From contig JAFUDT010000014.1 of the NCBI GenBank assembly GCA_017464285.1, forward strand, positions 155,787 through 195,295: a DNA stretch of 39,509 nucleotides, written 5' to 3'. Both the position numbers and the translations under genes were made by a program. Origin of the DNA: Bacteroidales bacterium. GTDB lineage: Bacteria > Bacteroidota > Bacteroidia > Bacteroidales > UBA1402. Under the pieces are notes generated by a model. The model searched no databases, was not told where the DNA came from, and saw only the letters and a program-made list of their open reading frames with translations. Shown here piece after piece: positions 15,905-25,500 of the stretch (position 1 is its first letter; each line of letters opens with the position of its first letter).

Positions 15905-16498
15905 TCAGACAGCCAGGGAAAGATGATTATCCTGGGCCATGCGACGCATGTTCAGCACGGCATAACGCATACGGCCCAGCGCCGTATTGATGCTAACCCC
16001 GGTAATGTCGGCGATTTCCTTGAAGCTGAGATCCTGATAATAGCGCATATAGACCACTTCGCGCTGTACTTCGGGCAAATGGCACACCAGCCTGTTCACA
16101 TCTTTCAGCACCTGGTCACGCACCATCCTGTCCTCGATGTTTTCTTCGCTCAGTTTGGAATTGTTGAACAGGTCCATGTCCTCGTATTCCTCGTTGGAGA
16201 CCGTGTTTTCGTTACGCTCGCGACGGAACAGGTCGATAATCTGGTTATGGGCGATACGGCAGATCCAGGCAATGAACTTACCCGTCTCGGTATAACGCCC
16301 CTGCTTGATGGTCATGATAGCCTTGACGAAGGTATCCTGGAAAATGTCTTCAGCCAGATCGCGGTTGCGGACAATGAGCAGAATATAGTTATATACTCTG
16401 TCCTTGTGGCGTTCCAACAATGTATCGAAGGCTTGGTTGTCACCATTTGCAAACATACTGACCAACTGCTCGTCGGTCATTCTGCTGATAGCTTCCAT
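15905..16498 (-). CDS. ECF-type RNA polymerase sigma factor
   Basis: 197 residues with the two-domain ECF layout. Region 2 (~24-95) contains DRVYNYILLIVRNRDLAEDI, the DTFVKA segment and the -10-binding WICRIAHNQIIDLFRR. A linker rich in N/E (~96-125) follows. Region 4 (~135-188) contains LPEVQREVVYMRYYQDLSF, then the helix-turn-helix FKEIADITGVSINTALGRMR. No anti-sigma gene is adjacent. This type is widely conserved in Bacteroidales; its regulon here is not known. It is a monocistronic unit: its own promoter (16600-16569) and a terminator (15858-15821) bracket it. Confidence 0.93.
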   Translation of the reverse strand: MEAISRMTDEQLVSMFANGDNQAFDTLLERHKDRVYNYILLIVRNRDLAEDIFQDTFVKAIMTIKQGRYTETGKFIAWICRIAHNQIIDLFRRERNENTVSNEEYEDMDLFNNSKLSEENIEDRMVRDQVLKDVNRLVCHLPEVQREVVYMRYYQDLSFKEIADITGVSINTALGRMRYAVLNMRRMAQDNHLSLAV

Positions 16499-16568
16499 TT
16501 TCTCTCTTATTAAGAATTAAGAGTAGAAGTGGTCTTATAGGCAAATGGTTTTTAGAGGTTTAACGCCG

Positions 16569-16600
16569 CAAAGTAAAAACTTGTTTTTCAAACCGCCAAA
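16569..16600 (-). promoter_or_regulatory. Promoter of the ECF sigma-factor gene
   Basis: On the minus strand TTTG (16600-16597), 20 bases, TTACTTTG (16576-16569), a near match to TAnnTTTG. The leader is about 65 bases long. Confidence 0.55.
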
Positions 16601-16645
16601 TTTTTGGCTGTTTTTTTGTCGATGAGGAGTGATTTTTCTTTCGGA

Positions 16646-17626
16646 TCAATCCAGAGAAAAGACTGGGAGCTGTTGGAATCCGTGCAAAAAATCGCCTGCC
16701 GTCATCGCCTTTTTCCCGGCAGGTTGGAGACGCTCGATCCACACCCAGCCGTCAGCGACGGCCACCTTCAGGTAGTGACGGCCGTCTGTTTCGACAGTGC
16801 CCGGCAACAAATGGACGGTGGAGCACTCTCCCCTGACATCGAAAACCTTCAAAGGCAAGACGGAGGTCTTGTTCCCCTGCCTGAGCAACAATTTTGTCCA
16901 GGCTGTGGGATAAGGATTCAGACCACGCACAAAGTTGCAGACTGCAGTACAGGTCTGCCGCCAGTCAATCCGGGTGTTATCCTTGAAAAGCTTAGGCGCG
17001 GTATGCAAGACTCCGCCAGCCGGGAGCAGTTGCTGCTGCGGCACAGCCTGCCAGCGGCCTGACAGAAGCAAATCCACTGTCCTGGGAACCAGTTCGGCAC
17101 CCAGAGCCATCAGCCGGTCGTGGACCGAACCGGTCGTCTCGTCCGGGCCGATGGAGATGCGTTCCTGCAACAGTATATTGCCTGTGTCGATTTCATGCTG
17201 CAAGAGGAAAGTCGTCACACCTGTCTCGGATTCTCCGTTGATGACTGCCCAATGGATGGGGGCAGCGCCCCGGTATTGCGGCAAGAGGGAGGCGTGCAGG
17301 TTGAAAGTGCCCATGGGCGGCATCTGCCAGACGACTTGCGGCAACATGCGGAAGGCCACCACAATCTGCAGATCGGCCCGAAAAGAGCGCAGTTCCTGCA
17401 GAAAAGCCTCATCCTTGAGCCGCTGGGGCTGCAAGACGGGCAGACCGGCCTCCAGTGCATACTGCTTGACGGCTGAGGGCTGGATTTTCATTCCCCGGCC
17501 CACAGGCTTGTCAGGCATGGTCACCACGGCCACCACCTGATAGCGGTTCTCCACCAGGGCCCGGAGCGGCGCCACGGCAAACTCCGGCGTACCCATATAG
17601 ACGATTCTGAGTGTTTCTTTATTCAT
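16646..17626 (-). CDS. fmt: Methionyl-tRNA formyltransferase
   Basis: 326 residues from the ATG at 17626. The frame is open to 17740, but that part lies inside the clc gene, and MNKETLRIVYMGTPEFA is the expected N-terminus. Catalytic residues are visible: N109 and H111 in FNLHASLLPQYRGAAPIHW, and the aspartate in HEIDTGNIL. The C-terminal OB-like domain (~210-326) includes FKDNTRIDWRQTC. The enzyme formylates Met-tRNA for translation initiation, using 10-formyl-THF. The ATG overlaps the last codons of clc by eight bases, so it is probably translationally coupled to the channel gene. Confidence 0.96.
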   Translation of the reverse strand: MNKETLRIVYMGTPEFAVAPLRALVENRYQVVAVVTMPDKPVGRGMKIQPSAVKQYALEAGLPVLQPQRLKDEAFLQELRSFRADLQIVVAFRMLPQVVWQMPPMGTFNLHASLLPQYRGAAPIHWAVINGESETGVTTFLLQHEIDTGNILLQERISIGPDETTGSVHDRLMALGAELVPRTVDLLLSGRWQAVPQQQLLPAGGVLHTAPKLFKDNTRIDWRQTCTAVCNFVRGLNPYPTAWTKLLLRQGNKTSVLPLKVFDVRGECSTVHLLPGTVETDGRHYLKVAVADGWVWIERLQPAGKKAMTAGDFLHGFQQLPVFSLD

Positions 17627-19403
17627 CGGAAAAATGGACCAGCACCTTGCGGTAGGAATTGAATATCTTCGATTTGGAAACAAAGCCCACATAGTGGTTA
17701 TCCTGGTCGGTGACAGGCAGATTCCAGGCATTGGTGTCATCGAAAATACGCATCACCTGCTCCATGGAATCGGTAACTTTGAGCACTGCCGGCGGAGAAA
17801 TCATCAGCCGGCGCACTTTGAAGCGGCGGTAAAGCTCCTGTCTGAACATGATATTACGGATATCGTCCATCAGGACCAGTCCCAGGAAGATGCCGTCATG
17901 ATCCACGACGGGAAAGGCGTTACGATGGGCCTTGGATATGATCTTGACCAGATCACCCAAGGTAGCATCCGGCGATACCTGGTCAAAGTCTGTCTCTATG
18001 ACATTTTCGACCTTCATCAGGGTGAGCACGGCCTTGTCCTTGTGGTGCGTCAGCAACTCTCCCTTCTGGGCCAGCCGCATGGAATAAATACTGTGTTTTT
18101 CGAAAACCAGGATAGTCAGATAGGCAACCAGGGCAACGATCATCAACGGCAGGAACAAAGAGTAGCCGCCCGTTAGCTCGGCTACCAGGAAGATGCCCGT
18201 CAGGGGAGCGTGCATCACGCCCGACATCAGTCCGGCCATGCCCATCAGGGCAAACAGACCCGGCGAAACAGAAGCCAGGTCGTAATAGTTGAGCACACTG
18301 CCTACGATGTAGCCCACAAAACCGCCCATGAACAGAGTAGGGGCGAACACACCACCCACACCGCCGGCCCCGTTGGTGGCTGCCGAGGCAAAGACCTTGA
18401 AGAGGATGATGAGCAGGAAATAGCCCGTCAGGATGTAGAAATTGTGACCCAAACCGAAAAACAGACTGTTCTCGGTCAAGGAAACGGCGTTTTCGTTAAT
18501 CAGCGCCTCGATGGATTCATAGCCTTCACCGTAGAGCGGCGGGAAGAAAAAAATGAGGATACCGAGCAGCACCGCACCGGAAAGTATCTTCAGCCATGGA
18601 TCGGCCATTTTCTTGAACCAGCCTTCGATGGTGTTCATGCCACGTATCAGATAGAGCGAGGCAAAACCGCAGCAAATGCCCAGCACAATGACCCAGGGAA
18701 TGCCCGACAAGGAGAAGACTTCCTGGTTGGCAAAGGCGAAAGTGGCCTCCGTGCCCGAAATGATGTAGGTGATGGTGGCGGCTGTAACAGCAGACACAAG
18801 CATCGGCATGACCGAGGCGGCCGTAAAGTCAAGCATCAGTACTTCAATGGCAAAGATCATGCCGGCGATAGGGGCCTTGAAAATCCCCGAGATAGCACCT
18901 GCCGCGCCACAGCCGATAAGAATCATCAGGGTCTTATGGTTCATCTTGAAGAAGCTGCCCAGATTCGAGCCGATAGCCGAACCGGTGAGCACAATGGGCG
19001 CCTCCGCGCCAACCGATCCGCCCAGTCCGATGGTCATCGAACTGGCCACGATCGAGGTCCACATATTGTGCTGCTTGATGCGCCCCTGGCGTCGGGAAAT
19101 GGCATACAGGATCTTGGTGATACCATGCCCGATATCATCCCTGACCGCATAGCGTACGAATATGGCAGTCAGGAATATACCCAGCGCCGGAAAGAGCAGG
19201 TAGAGGAGGTAATCATTGTTCAGGGATATGATGTATTCCACCAGATGGTGAAACAGGCCGATAAGCGTTTTAAGCAACCAGGCGGCAAGAGAGGTGAACA
19301 CTCCCACCAGCAGACTGAGCAGCAGTATAAAGGTGGATTCTTTGATATGCTTCTCGCGCCAAAGAATCATCTTCAGGTACCAGTCTTGCTCTTCTCTTGC
19401 CAT
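17619..19403 (-). CDS. ClC-family chloride channel/transporter with CBS domains
   Basis: 594 residues from the ATG at 19403 (MAREEQDWYLKMILWREKH). The longer frame to 19565 crosses both divergent promoters. The ClC core spans ~25-440, with the gating-glutamate loop GGSVGAEAPIV, the anion-filter loop GGVGGVFAPTLFMGG and a motif GMIFAIEVLMLDF. In that last motif the position of the proton glutamate of E. coli ClcA (IIEEM, second E) is Val, as in ClC channels. Two CBS domains follow (~465-590). Known family role: movement of Cl- or other anions across the membrane. The residue pattern suggests weak or no H+ coupling, which is inference. It is co-transcribed with fmt. Confidence 0.92.
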   Translation of the reverse strand: MAREEQDWYLKMILWREKHIKESTFILLLSLLVGVFTSLAAWLLKTLIGLFHHLVEYIISLNNDYLLYLLFPALGIFLTAIFVRYAVRDDIGHGITKILYAISRRQGRIKQHNMWTSIVASSMTIGLGGSVGAEAPIVLTGSAIGSNLGSFFKMNHKTLMILIGCGAAGAISGIFKAPIAGMIFAIEVLMLDFTAASVMPMLVSAVTAATITYIISGTEATFAFANQEVFSLSGIPWVIVLGICCGFASLYLIRGMNTIEGWFKKMADPWLKILSGAVLLGILIFFFPPLYGEGYESIEALINENAVSLTENSLFFGLGHNFYILTGYFLLIILFKVFASAATNGAGGVGGVFAPTLFMGGFVGYIVGSVLNYYDLASVSPGLFALMGMAGLMSGVMHAPLTGIFLVAELTGGYSLFLPLMIVALVAYLTILVFEKHSIYSMRLAQKGELLTHHKDKAVLTLMKVENVIETDFDQVSPDATLGDLVKIISKAHRNAFPVVDHDGIFLGLVLMDDIRNIMFRQELYRRFKVRRLMISPPAVLKVTDSMEQVMRIFDDTNAWNLPVTDQDNHYVGFVSKSKIFNSYRKVLVHFSDE

Positions 19404-19423
19404 ATTTTTTTTCAAACGACCTG

Positions 19424-19455
19424 CAAATATAGGCATCCGGCAACGACTCTCCAAA
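19424..19455 (-). promoter_or_regulatory. Promoter of clc-fmt
   Basis: On the minus strand TTTG (19455-19452), 20 bases, TATATTTG (19431-19424): full consensus. It is divergent from, and nearly back-to-back with, the GH2 promoter. Confidence 0.8.
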
Positions 19456-19470
19456 AATAAATCCACGGTA

Positions 19471-19501
19471 TTTGTTATTAGCGGGGCATTCATTATTTTT
19501 G
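19471..19501 (+). promoter_or_regulatory. Promoter of the GH2 gene
   Basis: TTTG (19471-19474), 19 bases, TATTTTTG (19494-19501), 29 bases before the ATG at 19531. Confidence 0.8.
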
Positions 19502-19530
19502 CACAACACGATTGTGCAAGCCTCAAAGTC

Positions 19531-22500
19531 ATGAAAAAAACAGCCAGCCTCCTCATATTGTCCACCCTTCTGATTTCCCTGCAGGCTACTCAGCGCACCC
19601 GCTATAACTTCAACCCCGACTGGCTGCTCTATGTGGGCGACGACAGCCTGGCTTCGGCCGTCAAGTATGACGACCGCGACTGGAAACAGGTCTGCCTTCC
19701 CTCAGCTTTCAACGAGGACGAAGCTTTTGCCGTGGCCATCCAGCAGCATTCCGCCAAAGTGGTCTGGTACCGTAAGCATTTCAAACTGCCTGCCAAACAC
19801 AAGGGGCAGAAAATTTTCATTGAATTCGAGGGAGCCCGCCAAGCTGCCGAGATTTGGGTCAACGGCCGGCGGGTCGGCTTGCACGAAGACGGAGTGATGG
19901 CCTTCGGCTATGACCTCACGGACCTGGTCTTTACCGGCGGCAAGGACAACGTCATAGCCGTGCGTATCGACAACTCCTGGGACTATCGCGAACGGGAGAC
20001 GGGCACTCCATGGCAGTGGAACGACCGCAATTTCAATGCCAACTACGGCGGCCTGACCAAGAACGTCATCCTGCACTGCACCGACAGGCTCTACCAGACG
20101 CTGCCGCTGTTCAACAACCTGGGTACCACAGGAGTATATACTTACGCCGACAACATCGACATAAGGGAGAAGACGGCCACGCTGCATGTTGAATCACAGG
20201 TGCGCAACGAATTCGACAGTCCCCGCACCTGCTACCTCAACGTGGTGGTCCGGGACAATGACAACAACATGGTCCGGGAGTTCCGTTCCGGTGATGTCAC
20301 GCTCGCCCCCGGAGAGACTTCGGTCATCACCGCTTCAGCCCCTCTGAAAGGGCTGAAGTTCTGGAGCTGGGGCTACGGCTACCTCTATCGCGTCTCCACA
20401 TCGATCGTGTCAGGCAAAACGGCTCAAGATATTGTGGTGACCACCACGGGGTTCCGCAAGACGGAACTGCGCAACGGCATGTTCTACCTCAACGACCGGG
20501 TGCTCCAGCTCAAGGGCTATGCCCAACGCACCAGCAACGAATGGCCCGGCGTAGGCATGTCGGTCGCCCCCTGGCTGAGCGACTTCAGTAACGGCCTGAT
20601 GGAACGTGGCAACGCCAATCTGGTACGCTGGATGCATGTCACTCCCTGGAAGCAGGACATCGAATCCTGCGACCGTGTAGGCCTGCTGCAGGCCATGCCG
20701 GCGGGCGATTCGGAAAAAGACGCCCAGGGGCGGCAGTGGGAGCAAAGGCTCGAACTTATGCGCGATGCCATCATCTACAACCGCAACAATCCCAGCATCG
20801 TTTTCTACGAATGCGGCAACAAAGGCATCAGCGAAGAACACATGTCCGAAATGAAGACACTCCGGGACTACTATGATCCCCACGGGGGCCGGGCCATCGG
20901 TTCGCGGGAGATGCTCGACAGCCAGACGGCCGAATATGGAGGCGAAATGCTGTACATCAACAAAAGTGCCGGCAAACCGGTCTTCGCCCACGAATACAAC
21001 CGCAACGAAGGGCTACGCAAGTACTGGGACGACTATTCCCATCCTTTCCACAAAGACGGCGACGGGCCGCTCTACCGGGGGCAGGACGCCAGTGACTACA
21101 ATATGAACATGGACTCCTACGTACTGGAGACTGTCCGCCGCTGGTATGACTATTGGGAATGCCGACCGGGTACTGGCCGCCGTGTCAGCTCAGGAGCCGT
21201 CAATATAGTATTCTCCGACACCAACACCCATTTCCGGGGAGCGGAGAATTTCCGTCGCAGCGGCGAGGTCGATGCCATGCGCCTCCCAAAAGATGCCTAC
21301 TATGCCCATGAAGTCATGTGGGGCGGCTGGGTCAATATCGAGAACAAGTATTACAAGACCCATATCGTCGGGCACTGGAACTATCCCGAAGGAACGGTCA
21401 AGGATGTATACGTGGTCTCCAACACCGAACGGGTCGAACTTTTTGTCAACGGCATCAGCCAGGGTTTCGGCCAGCGCAGTCACCAGTTTCTGTTCCTTTT
21501 CAAGGACATCAAGTTCAAGGCCGGCCGCATCAGGGCGGTCGGTTATGATGCCCGTGGCAAGGAAGTCGGTGAGGAATCTGTCCTTCGTACTGCCGGCTCC
21601 CCCCAGGCCATCCGCCTGAGCCTGCACCAGGGGCCTGACGGATTCAGGGCTGACGGAGCCGACATGGCACTCGTTACGGCCGAAGTTATCGACGATGAGG
21701 GCCAGCGTTGTCCGCTGGCCGACCACATGCTGCACTTTCGTGTAGAGGGCCCGGCCGATTTTCGCGGCGGCATAGCCTCCGGACGGGAAGACAACTATGT
21801 TCTCTCAAAAGACCTGCCTGTCGAAGCCGGTGTCAACCGTGTCCTGCTGCGGGCCACCCGTCAGGCGGGCAAAGTGTCGGTTATCGCAACAGCTGAGGGC
21901 CTCAGGGCCGATACGGTCAGCTTCAACGCTGTCCCGGTCGATATCAGGAACGGCCTGACCACCTGGTTCCCCAAAGACGGGCTCATTTCCTGGCTATGGC
22001 GCGGCTCTACACCCAATACCCCCTCCTTCACCATTGCCCGCGTTCCCGTTTCCATCCGCCGTGCCACTGCCGGCTACCGCCCCGAAGAGGCCACCAAGAG
22101 CTTTGACGACAACGAGAACACCGAATGGCGCAACGACGGCACTCAGGCTACAGCCTGGATAGAATATCAACTTTCACGCAAGGCCGTCCTCAGTGAGATG
22201 TGTCTCAAACTGACCGGCTGGAGGCACAGTTCCTATCATCTGCGTGTGACAGGCTATTATACCGATTCACAGCAGAAGGAGCAGGCCGTTGTCCTCTGGC
22301 AGGGGCGTACCCCCCTGAGCCTGGGGTATGTCACCCTGCCGCTGGACTGCCCCGAAATCATGGACAGAATACGTGTGGAGACCGTCGATGACCAGGAGCA
22401 GAATGCCTCCTCGATTGTCAGCCTGTCGGATTATTCGGAGCCCGACCGCATCCGGGCGGACAAAGGCAATGCTCCCGCGGGGCAACTCCGTATCGTTGAA

Positions 22501-22539
22501 ACAGAATTCTATACCCGTACGCTTGGCAGCGGCCGGTAA
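19531..22539 (+). CDS. Glycoside hydrolase family 2-like secreted protein with altered acid/base motif
   Basis: 1002 residues from the ATG at 19531; the open frame before it lies upstream of the promoter. A signal peptide (MKKTASLLILSTLLISLQA) precedes a sugar-binding jelly roll (~25-190, with GARQAAEIWVNGRRVG and RIDNSWDYRE), an Ig-like domain (~195-300), the TIM barrel (~310-610), a DUF4982-like region (~620-700), a further Ig-like domain (~705-800) and a C-terminal discoidin-like domain (~845-1000, SFDDNENTEW). GH2 enzymes normally carry GNE; here YNRNNPSIVFYECGNKG gives Lys431 at the acid/base position. A candidate nucleophile is Glu488 in VFAHEYNRNEG. Substrate unknown; probably a periplasmic or surface plant- or host-glycan enzyme, or a non-catalytic relative. 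No SusC/D pair is nearby. Confidence 0.85.
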   Translation: MKKTASLLILSTLLISLQATQRTRYNFNPDWLLYVGDDSLASAVKYDDRDWKQVCLPSAFNEDEAFAVAIQQHSAKVVWYRKHFKLPAKHKGQKIFIEFEGARQAAEIWVNGRRVGLHEDGVMAFGYDLTDLVFTGGKDNVIAVRIDNSWDYRERETGTPWQWNDRNFNANYGGLTKNVILHCTDRLYQTLPLFNNLGTTGVYTYADNIDIREKTATLHVESQVRNEFDSPRTCYLNVVVRDNDNNMVREFRSGDVTLAPGETSVITASAPLKGLKFWSWGYGYLYRVSTSIVSGKTAQDIVVTTTGFRKTELRNGMFYLNDRVLQLKGYAQRTSNEWPGVGMSVAPWLSDFSNGLMERGNANLVRWMHVTPWKQDIESCDRVGLLQAMPAGDSEKDAQGRQWEQRLELMRDAIIYNRNNPSIVFYECGNKGISEEHMSEMKTLRDYYDPHGGRAIGSREMLDSQTAEYGGEMLYINKSAGKPVFAHEYNRNEGLRKYWDDYSHPFHKDGDGPLYRGQDASDYNMNMDSYVLETVRRWYDYWECRPGTGRRVSSGAVNIVFSDTNTHFRGAENFRRSGEVDAMRLPKDAYYAHEVMWGGWVNIENKYYKTHIVGHWNYPEGTVKDVYVVSNTERVELFVNGISQGFGQRSHQFLFLFKDIKFKAGRIRAVGYDARGKEVGEESVLRTAGSPQAIRLSLHQGPDGFRADGADMALVTAEVIDDEGQRCPLADHMLHFRVEGPADFRGGIASGREDNYVLSKDLPVEAGVNRVLLRATRQAGKVSVIATAEGLRADTVSFNAVPVDIRNGLTTWFPKDGLISWLWRGSTPNTPSFTIARVPVSIRRATAGYRPEEATKSFDDNENTEWRNDGTQATAWIEYQLSRKAVLSEMCLKLTGWRHSSYHLRVTGYYTDSQQKEQAVVLWQGRTPLSLGYVTLPLDCPEIMDRIRVETVDDQEQNASSIVSLSDYSEPDRIRADKGNAPAGQLRIVETEFYTRTLGSGR

Positions 22540-22584
22540 ACATAAGCTATCTGCATCAGAACATAAACCATCAACATTTTTGAT

Positions 22585-25500
22585 ATGAAGATTTTCCGAT
22601 ATTGTCTGGTCGGCCTGCTGGCCTGCCTCTTTGCCTGGGGTTGCCATGGCAAGAAATCGCCCAAGGATGCTCCCAAGCAGGACACAGCTCTCTTTCAGGA
22701 CTATGTCTCGGGCTACACTTCCGGGCTCATACACCGTTCCGATCCCATCATCATCAAGTTCGTCAGGGACATGGTTTCCGAGGAGCAGGTGGGTCGCAAG
22801 ACAGAAGCTCAGGCGGCCGGACTGAAGTTCCAGCCGGCCATTGCCGGAGAAGCCTGTTGGACCAGTCCCAATACACTGATGTTCACTCCCCGCAGGGAGC
22901 TCGACTGGGATACCCGCTATGAAGCCTCCTTCAACCTGTCGCAATGGCAAAAGGTTCCGGCCGTCATTTCCGAACTGCGTTTCTCCTTCCTGACTGACAA
23001 AAAGGCCATCAGGCTTCAGGAGCCGTTGCTGGAAGCCGTTGCCGGCGGAAAGTATCGTATTTCGGGGCGCATCGAAACCTCGGACTACATGGATGCTGAA
23101 AGCATAGAACCGCTGCTGTCGGCCAAACGCGACAAAAAGTCGCTGGGCATCAGCTGGGATCATTCTTCTCCCACTTATCAGCACCTGTTCACCATCGATG
23201 ACATCGTCCCGGACCGTACCTCATCGGTGGTGGAAATCAGCCTGAATCCCGAAAAAGCCGGCATTAAAGGCAAAACAGTCTTCCAGGTCGGCATTCCCGG
23301 CAGTGAGAGTTTTGAACTCATCTCGGCCAATGTCTCGGGACAAGAAGATCAGGTGGTGACCCTGCGCTTCTCCAGCCCGGTCAGGCACGGCACCGACATG
23401 CGGGGCCTCTTCTCCTTGGGCGGCAACCGTCTGAAAATACAGACCGAAGGCTCGATTGTCAGGCTCTACCCCCAGGAACGGATGTTCGGGGAAATCGAAC
23501 TGTGGATCTCCGACAATCTGGAAAACACCCAAGGTGAGAAACTTGGCAAAACCATTCGGCAGAGCCTGCAGTTCGGATCCGTTCCGCCGGCCGTAAAAAT
23601 GAGCGGCAAGGGGACTATCATCCCCGAAGACGGGACCTTGTTCATCCCCTTCGAAGCCGTGGCCCTGAAGGCCGTCGATGTCCGTATCACCCAGGTGTTC
23701 AGCAACAATATCCTCCAGTTCCTGCAGGACAACGACCTGAGCGAGGGCTATGACTACTATCTGAAAAGAGTAGGCCGCATCATCAGACGGGCCAAAGTCG
23801 ACCTGGATGTCCAGGGAGTCCGCAACCTGCAGGAATGGAACACCTTCAAACTCGACCTGGGCTCGCTCATCGACGTGGAGCCGGGGGCTCTCTACAACAT
23901 CGAAATCGGCTTCCGCAAAGAGTATGCCCAATATGCCGACTGCAGTCCCGAGGACGAGAAGCAGATGGACGGCATCCTGCTACCCATCGAAGAAGAGGAT
24001 CTCCACCCCGGCTATTCCTATGACATGGCCTATTATAACCTTGATTATGACTGGCAAAAACGTAATAACCCCTGCTCATACGCCTACTATGCCTCCTGGA
24101 GGTTCGCCCGTCGCAACGTCATGAGTTCCCATCTGGGCATCATCGCCAAAGCCGACCTCAGCGACAAGACTTACGTCTATGTCACCAACTTGCTGACGGC
24201 CAAACCCGAGAGTGGTGTACAGGTTGAGCTCTACGACTTCCAGAACCAGCCTGTCGGCCAGGGCAGCACCGATCACCACGGCATGCTCTCGCTCCAATGC
24301 AGCCGGACTCCCTTCCTGCTGATTGCCCGGAAGAACGAGCAAAAGGGCTATCTGAAGATGGACAACAGCACAGCTCTGTCGTACAGCAACTTTGACATTG
24401 CCGGCAAAAAACAGCAAAAGGGGGTCAAGGGATTCCTTTACGCCGAACGCAGTGTCTGGCGGCCCGGCGACAGCATTTACCTGAACTTTGTCCTGGAGGA
24501 TAAGCTTAAATCCCTCCCCGAAGGTTGTCCTATTGTCATGGAAGTTCATAATCCACAGGGACAGCTGATCAAGAAAATTGCCAGCCGCAAATCCACACGC
24601 AGCATCTATCCCTTCTGGTTCAAAACCGAAGACGACGATCCCACCGGCAACTGGCATGCCGTAGTGAAAATCGGGAATCTGGAATTCGGCCGTTCGCTCA
24701 GTGTGGAGACCATCAAGCCTAACCGTCTGAAAATTGACCTGAGCCTGTCCGACAGTATGCTTCACAGCGGCATGAGCACTCCGGCCTGTCTGCAAGCCAA
24801 ATGGCTCACGGGATCTCCGGCTGCGGGAGCCCAGACCGACATCACGGCCGTCCTGCATCCCATGAAAACCGGATTCACGGCCTATCCCCAATACGACTTC
24901 TCCCTGCCCTGGACCGAGGAGTACTCTTCCGAAGGCCGTCCGGTCTTCAACGGAGCCCTGGACAGCGAAGGCAAGGCATCCTTTGACATTCAGCTGGACC
25001 ATCCTCAGGAGAACGGCGGAATGCTCCGCGTCGAACTGAACACCAAGGTGGCCGAGAATGGCGGCGGATTCAGTTCCACGCTGCAGTCCTGCGTCTTCTC
25101 TCCCTACCGCCACTATGTCGGACTGTCCATCAATTACGACTACCAGCCCTGGAAGAAACTGAACAGCGAAGATACACATGAAATCAAGATCATCACCGTC
25201 AACGAAAAAGGAGAGGGCATCGACATGGAGGACATCCAGGTGCAACTTTTCGACCTGGACTATCACTGGTGGTATCAGAGCGACCGGCTCAACCTGGCTT
25301 CCTATGCCGGCAAAACCTATCATAAGCCGGTACTGACGCAGACCCTGCAGTCACACAACGGAGGGCGCGCCTCCTTTACCCTGCCCGCCCAGGAAGACCG
25401 CTACGGAAGTCATCTGCTGCTCGTTCACCTGCCCGACGGCCATACGGCCGGTCAGGTCTTCTACCTGGGACAGACCTGGGGCGATGAAAGTATCCAGAGC

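Noticed and set aside
18210..19460. A 416-codon plus-strand frame opposite the ClC gene
   Set aside because: Composition is unusual (H, Q, R, G rich) with no membrane or domain pattern; it is a shadow of the channel gene.
24076..25323. A 415-codon minus-strand frame opposite the alpha-2-macroglobulin
   Set aside because: Shadow frame in GC-rich coding DNA, no motifs.
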